Shown piece by piece: positions 62,645-64,000 of a stretch of DNA of 64,000 nucleotides. Source of the stretch: Thermoplasmataceae archaeon (GTDB taxonomy: Archaea > Thermoplasmatota > Thermoplasmata > Thermoplasmatales > Thermoplasmataceae); the NCBI GenBank assembly GCA_038729425.1, contig JAVYSB010000003.1, positions 137,192-201,191 on the forward strand. The letters are read 5' to 3'. The position numbers were made by a program, and so were the translations under genes. Each line of letters starts with the position of its first letter. Within the stretch, counting starts at the first letter, position 1. Under the pieces are notes generated by a model, which was given only the letters and a program-made list of their open reading frames with translations, ran no database searches and was not told the DNA's origin.

Positions 62645-62716
62645 GGGCCGGTAGATCAGCGGTAGATCGCCTGCTTTGCAAGCAGGAGGCCTCGGGTTCA
62701 AATCCCGACCGGTCCA
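62645..62716 (+). tRNA. tRNA-Ala (anticodon TGC)
   Basis: Acceptor GGGCCGG/CCGGTCC (one G-U pair), anticodon stem CCTGC/GCAGG around TTTGCAA (anticodon TGC), T-arm TCGGG-TTCAAAT-CCCGA, discriminator A. CCA is not encoded. TTATTTTATA (62611-62620) is a promoter box. A methyltransferase pseudogene lies 34 bases downstream. Confidence 0.95.
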
Positions 62717-62749
62717 TCACTCCTTCTCTGATAAAGATTATTAGCAGGC

Positions 62750-63490
62750 TTATGCATTCACAGGATGATTTAAGGTACCCGATAAGTGAAGGTGCGACTC
62801 ATTCTTTTTTTCCAACATAAGGATGTGCACGCTAGCCCTTACAATTTCCGGCTCGGTACAGAATGCATGGTGCATTCTCATCCAGTTGTCCCACGCCTTC
62901 TTGTTTTTGTTGAGATCGTTGATCCCCCTTTCAGACGGAGTTTCGAGTCCTTCAAGTCCCGCCATTGCCATCACTCTTGCACCAGTGGATGAGATGAATT
63001 CCTCTTTTAGCTCCGCTGGAGAAAAATAATGACAATAATAACAGGTTACCCAAGTTCTATCTTCTCCTCTGGCTGCAAGATTGATGAAGTTGTTAGTTCC
63101 AATATCATCCGGCGATTTGTTTAGAAGTAGCGCAATTCTACCATACCTGTCCATTACTGAGATGAAAATGGTGGCCACGTCTTTAGCGACCCTGGGTAAT
63201 TCCACCATGGCTTTTTGCCAGTTTTTCTTCCCACATACTAAAAACAATGGCCCACCCAGACAAAACACCGCGTCAAAGGTGTTTGCGGCAATTTCCGAGA
63301 GATCAGTTATCGCGCCTTCAACCACTCGTTTGATCTTTCCGCTTACTCAGCTTTTTCTATCTCTTCTCTGTTAGCTTTCAGATTCTCCTTTGAGTAGTCC
63401 AAGAGAATCACATCACATCCACGCTTTGCAAGCGCTATGGTATAGATTCCCGTCCCACTCCCAGCATCAACTATCAGCCTCCTTTTGGAA
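62750..63490 (-). pseudogene. Class I SAM methyltransferase, frameshifted
   Basis: The motif I part (RLIVDAGSGTGIYTIALAKR, then VILLDYSKENLKANREEIEK) ends in TAA near 63347-63349. The rest continues in another frame from GKIKRVVEGAITDLSEI through FDAVFCLGGPLFLV, the cysteine-containing CYYCHYFSPAELKEEF and WMRMHHAFCTEPEIVRASV to the stop at 62750. One frameshift separates the halves and no good start lies before motif I, where a stop occurs. The later half (191 residues, GTG start 63325) is intact and might be expressed alone. It is related to the remnant at 42.6 kb. Confidence 0.7.
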
Positions 63491-63748
63491 GGCATCTATC
63501 CAAGAATCTGAAAGTGGTGTTGAATTCCAGGGAATGGTGTGGATCTATGTTAAGCAATTAGGTTCATGCTTCCAATGGCTAGAATAAAGATCCTCCCCAC
63601 ATAATCACCACCATGTACTCTTCTATGTGCGTAATTTCTGACACACAAGCATAGGAAAGCATTACCAATTCGGCTATTTTTTGCTTGTTACCGCGACCCA
63701 CATGTTTTCAGGAATATTGACATTTATCGTTGTATCAGTCTCTGCAAC
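63491..63748. other. Remnant stretch between pseudogenes
   Basis: No intact gene. On the minus strand a short frame reads AETDTTINVNIPENMWVAVT and SKK before a stop, protein-like but unassigned. The area appears to be eroded foreign DNA. Confidence 0.3.
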
Positions 63749-63753
63749 CTAAC

Positions 63754-63987
63754 CTACAGTGAGTTTGTAGTGAACCGAAACATAGAAGTCAACGAGGTCG
63801 AAGCCAGCATAGAATTTTCCATCCACCCATCCTCCAATCCATGCTGTCGCTTGAATGCTGTCCTGATCTTCTTGTTTATTCCTTCCGCTACGGCATTGCT
63901 TATGCTGTACCTGATGAGCCATGGCTTTTCCACGCCCTGAGCCTTGCAAAATGCCCCCGTCTCTTTCATAGGTGAGAACGGCCACAT
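63754..63987 (-). mobile_element. Transposase C-terminal fragment
   Basis: About 77 residues including IRYSISNAVAEGINKKIRTA and FKRQHG. The segment (S)NxxAEGINxKIRxxxRxxxG is the conserved C-terminal part of DDE transposases of the ISL3-like group, where the glutamate is the third catalytic residue. The sequence after it falls out of pattern, and a second frame gives an alternative ending, so a frameshift is likely. The upstream part may continue beyond the window edge; terminal repeats are not seen. Confidence 0.6.
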
Positions 63988-64000
63988 TCTCTTACATACC

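Overview
The window reads as a chromosome segment of an acidophilic archaeon of the Thermoplasmatales or a close relative. The evidence is archaeal information-processing genes (large RFC subunit, L15e, prefoldin alpha, wyosine synthase Taw1, archaeal DtdA, Tsr3, beta-CASP RNase, PIN-domain ATPase), a thermosome subunit whose N terminus looks like Thermoplasma ThsB, and a GHMP kinase resembling the mevalonate-3-phosphate 5-kinase of the Thermoplasma-type mevalonate pathway. Genes are densely packed and mostly unrelated to their neighbours. Many starts (ATG, GTG or TTG) lie about 25 bases after a TATA-like box, which points to widespread leaderless transcription.

Layout: 1-2.4 kb holds CTP synthase (cut by the window edge) and Tsr3. 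From 2.4 to 6.8 kb, four minus-strand genes form the most intriguing block: D-aminoacyl-tRNA deacylase (dtdA), then a fold-type II PLP enzyme, a DUF1611/DgcN-like P-loop protein and a MurL-like PP-loop protein. Each has a precedent in the handling of D-amino acids or activated glutamyl compounds, and a palindrome lies at the predicted transcription start of the last three. From 7 to 30 kb there are housekeeping genes: valS, glnA, ppa, M3P 5-kinase candidate, Nudix, thermosome, a CoA-disulfide-reductase-like flavoprotein, taw1, acyl-CoA dehydrogenase, a flippase, rfcL, Pop5, L15e with tRNA-Ser, HAD, HTH, and pgk-pfdA-ftsY.

From 31 to 34 kb sits a sugar-nucleotidyltransferase / UDP-sulfoquinovose synthase (Agl3) / SsuB-like ATPase group, likely for sulfonated N-glycans on the secreted proteins at 26.8 and 49.9 kb. 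From 34 to 42 kb: aCPSF2-like RNase, MTA phosphorylase, an amidotransferase-less asparagine-synthetase-like ATPase, PINA, leucyl aminopeptidase and an NcsA/TtuA-like tRNA thiolase. From 47 to 50 kb, RtcB overlaps an amidohydrolase. From 52.9 to 60.4 kb a minus-strand run holds an ABC exporter, aroB-aroE-aroK-aroA and argS. pdxT and an A+T-rich gcvT follow.

The accessory regions are small and decayed. Related methyltransferase pseudogenes lie just 3' of tRNA-Ile (42.6-43.7 kb, with a second broken small gene) and just 3' of tRNA-Ala (62.75-63.5 kb, with a transposase fragment at the window end). These look like two sites where foreign DNA landed and eroded. No CRISPR array, rRNA or intact mobile element was seen.
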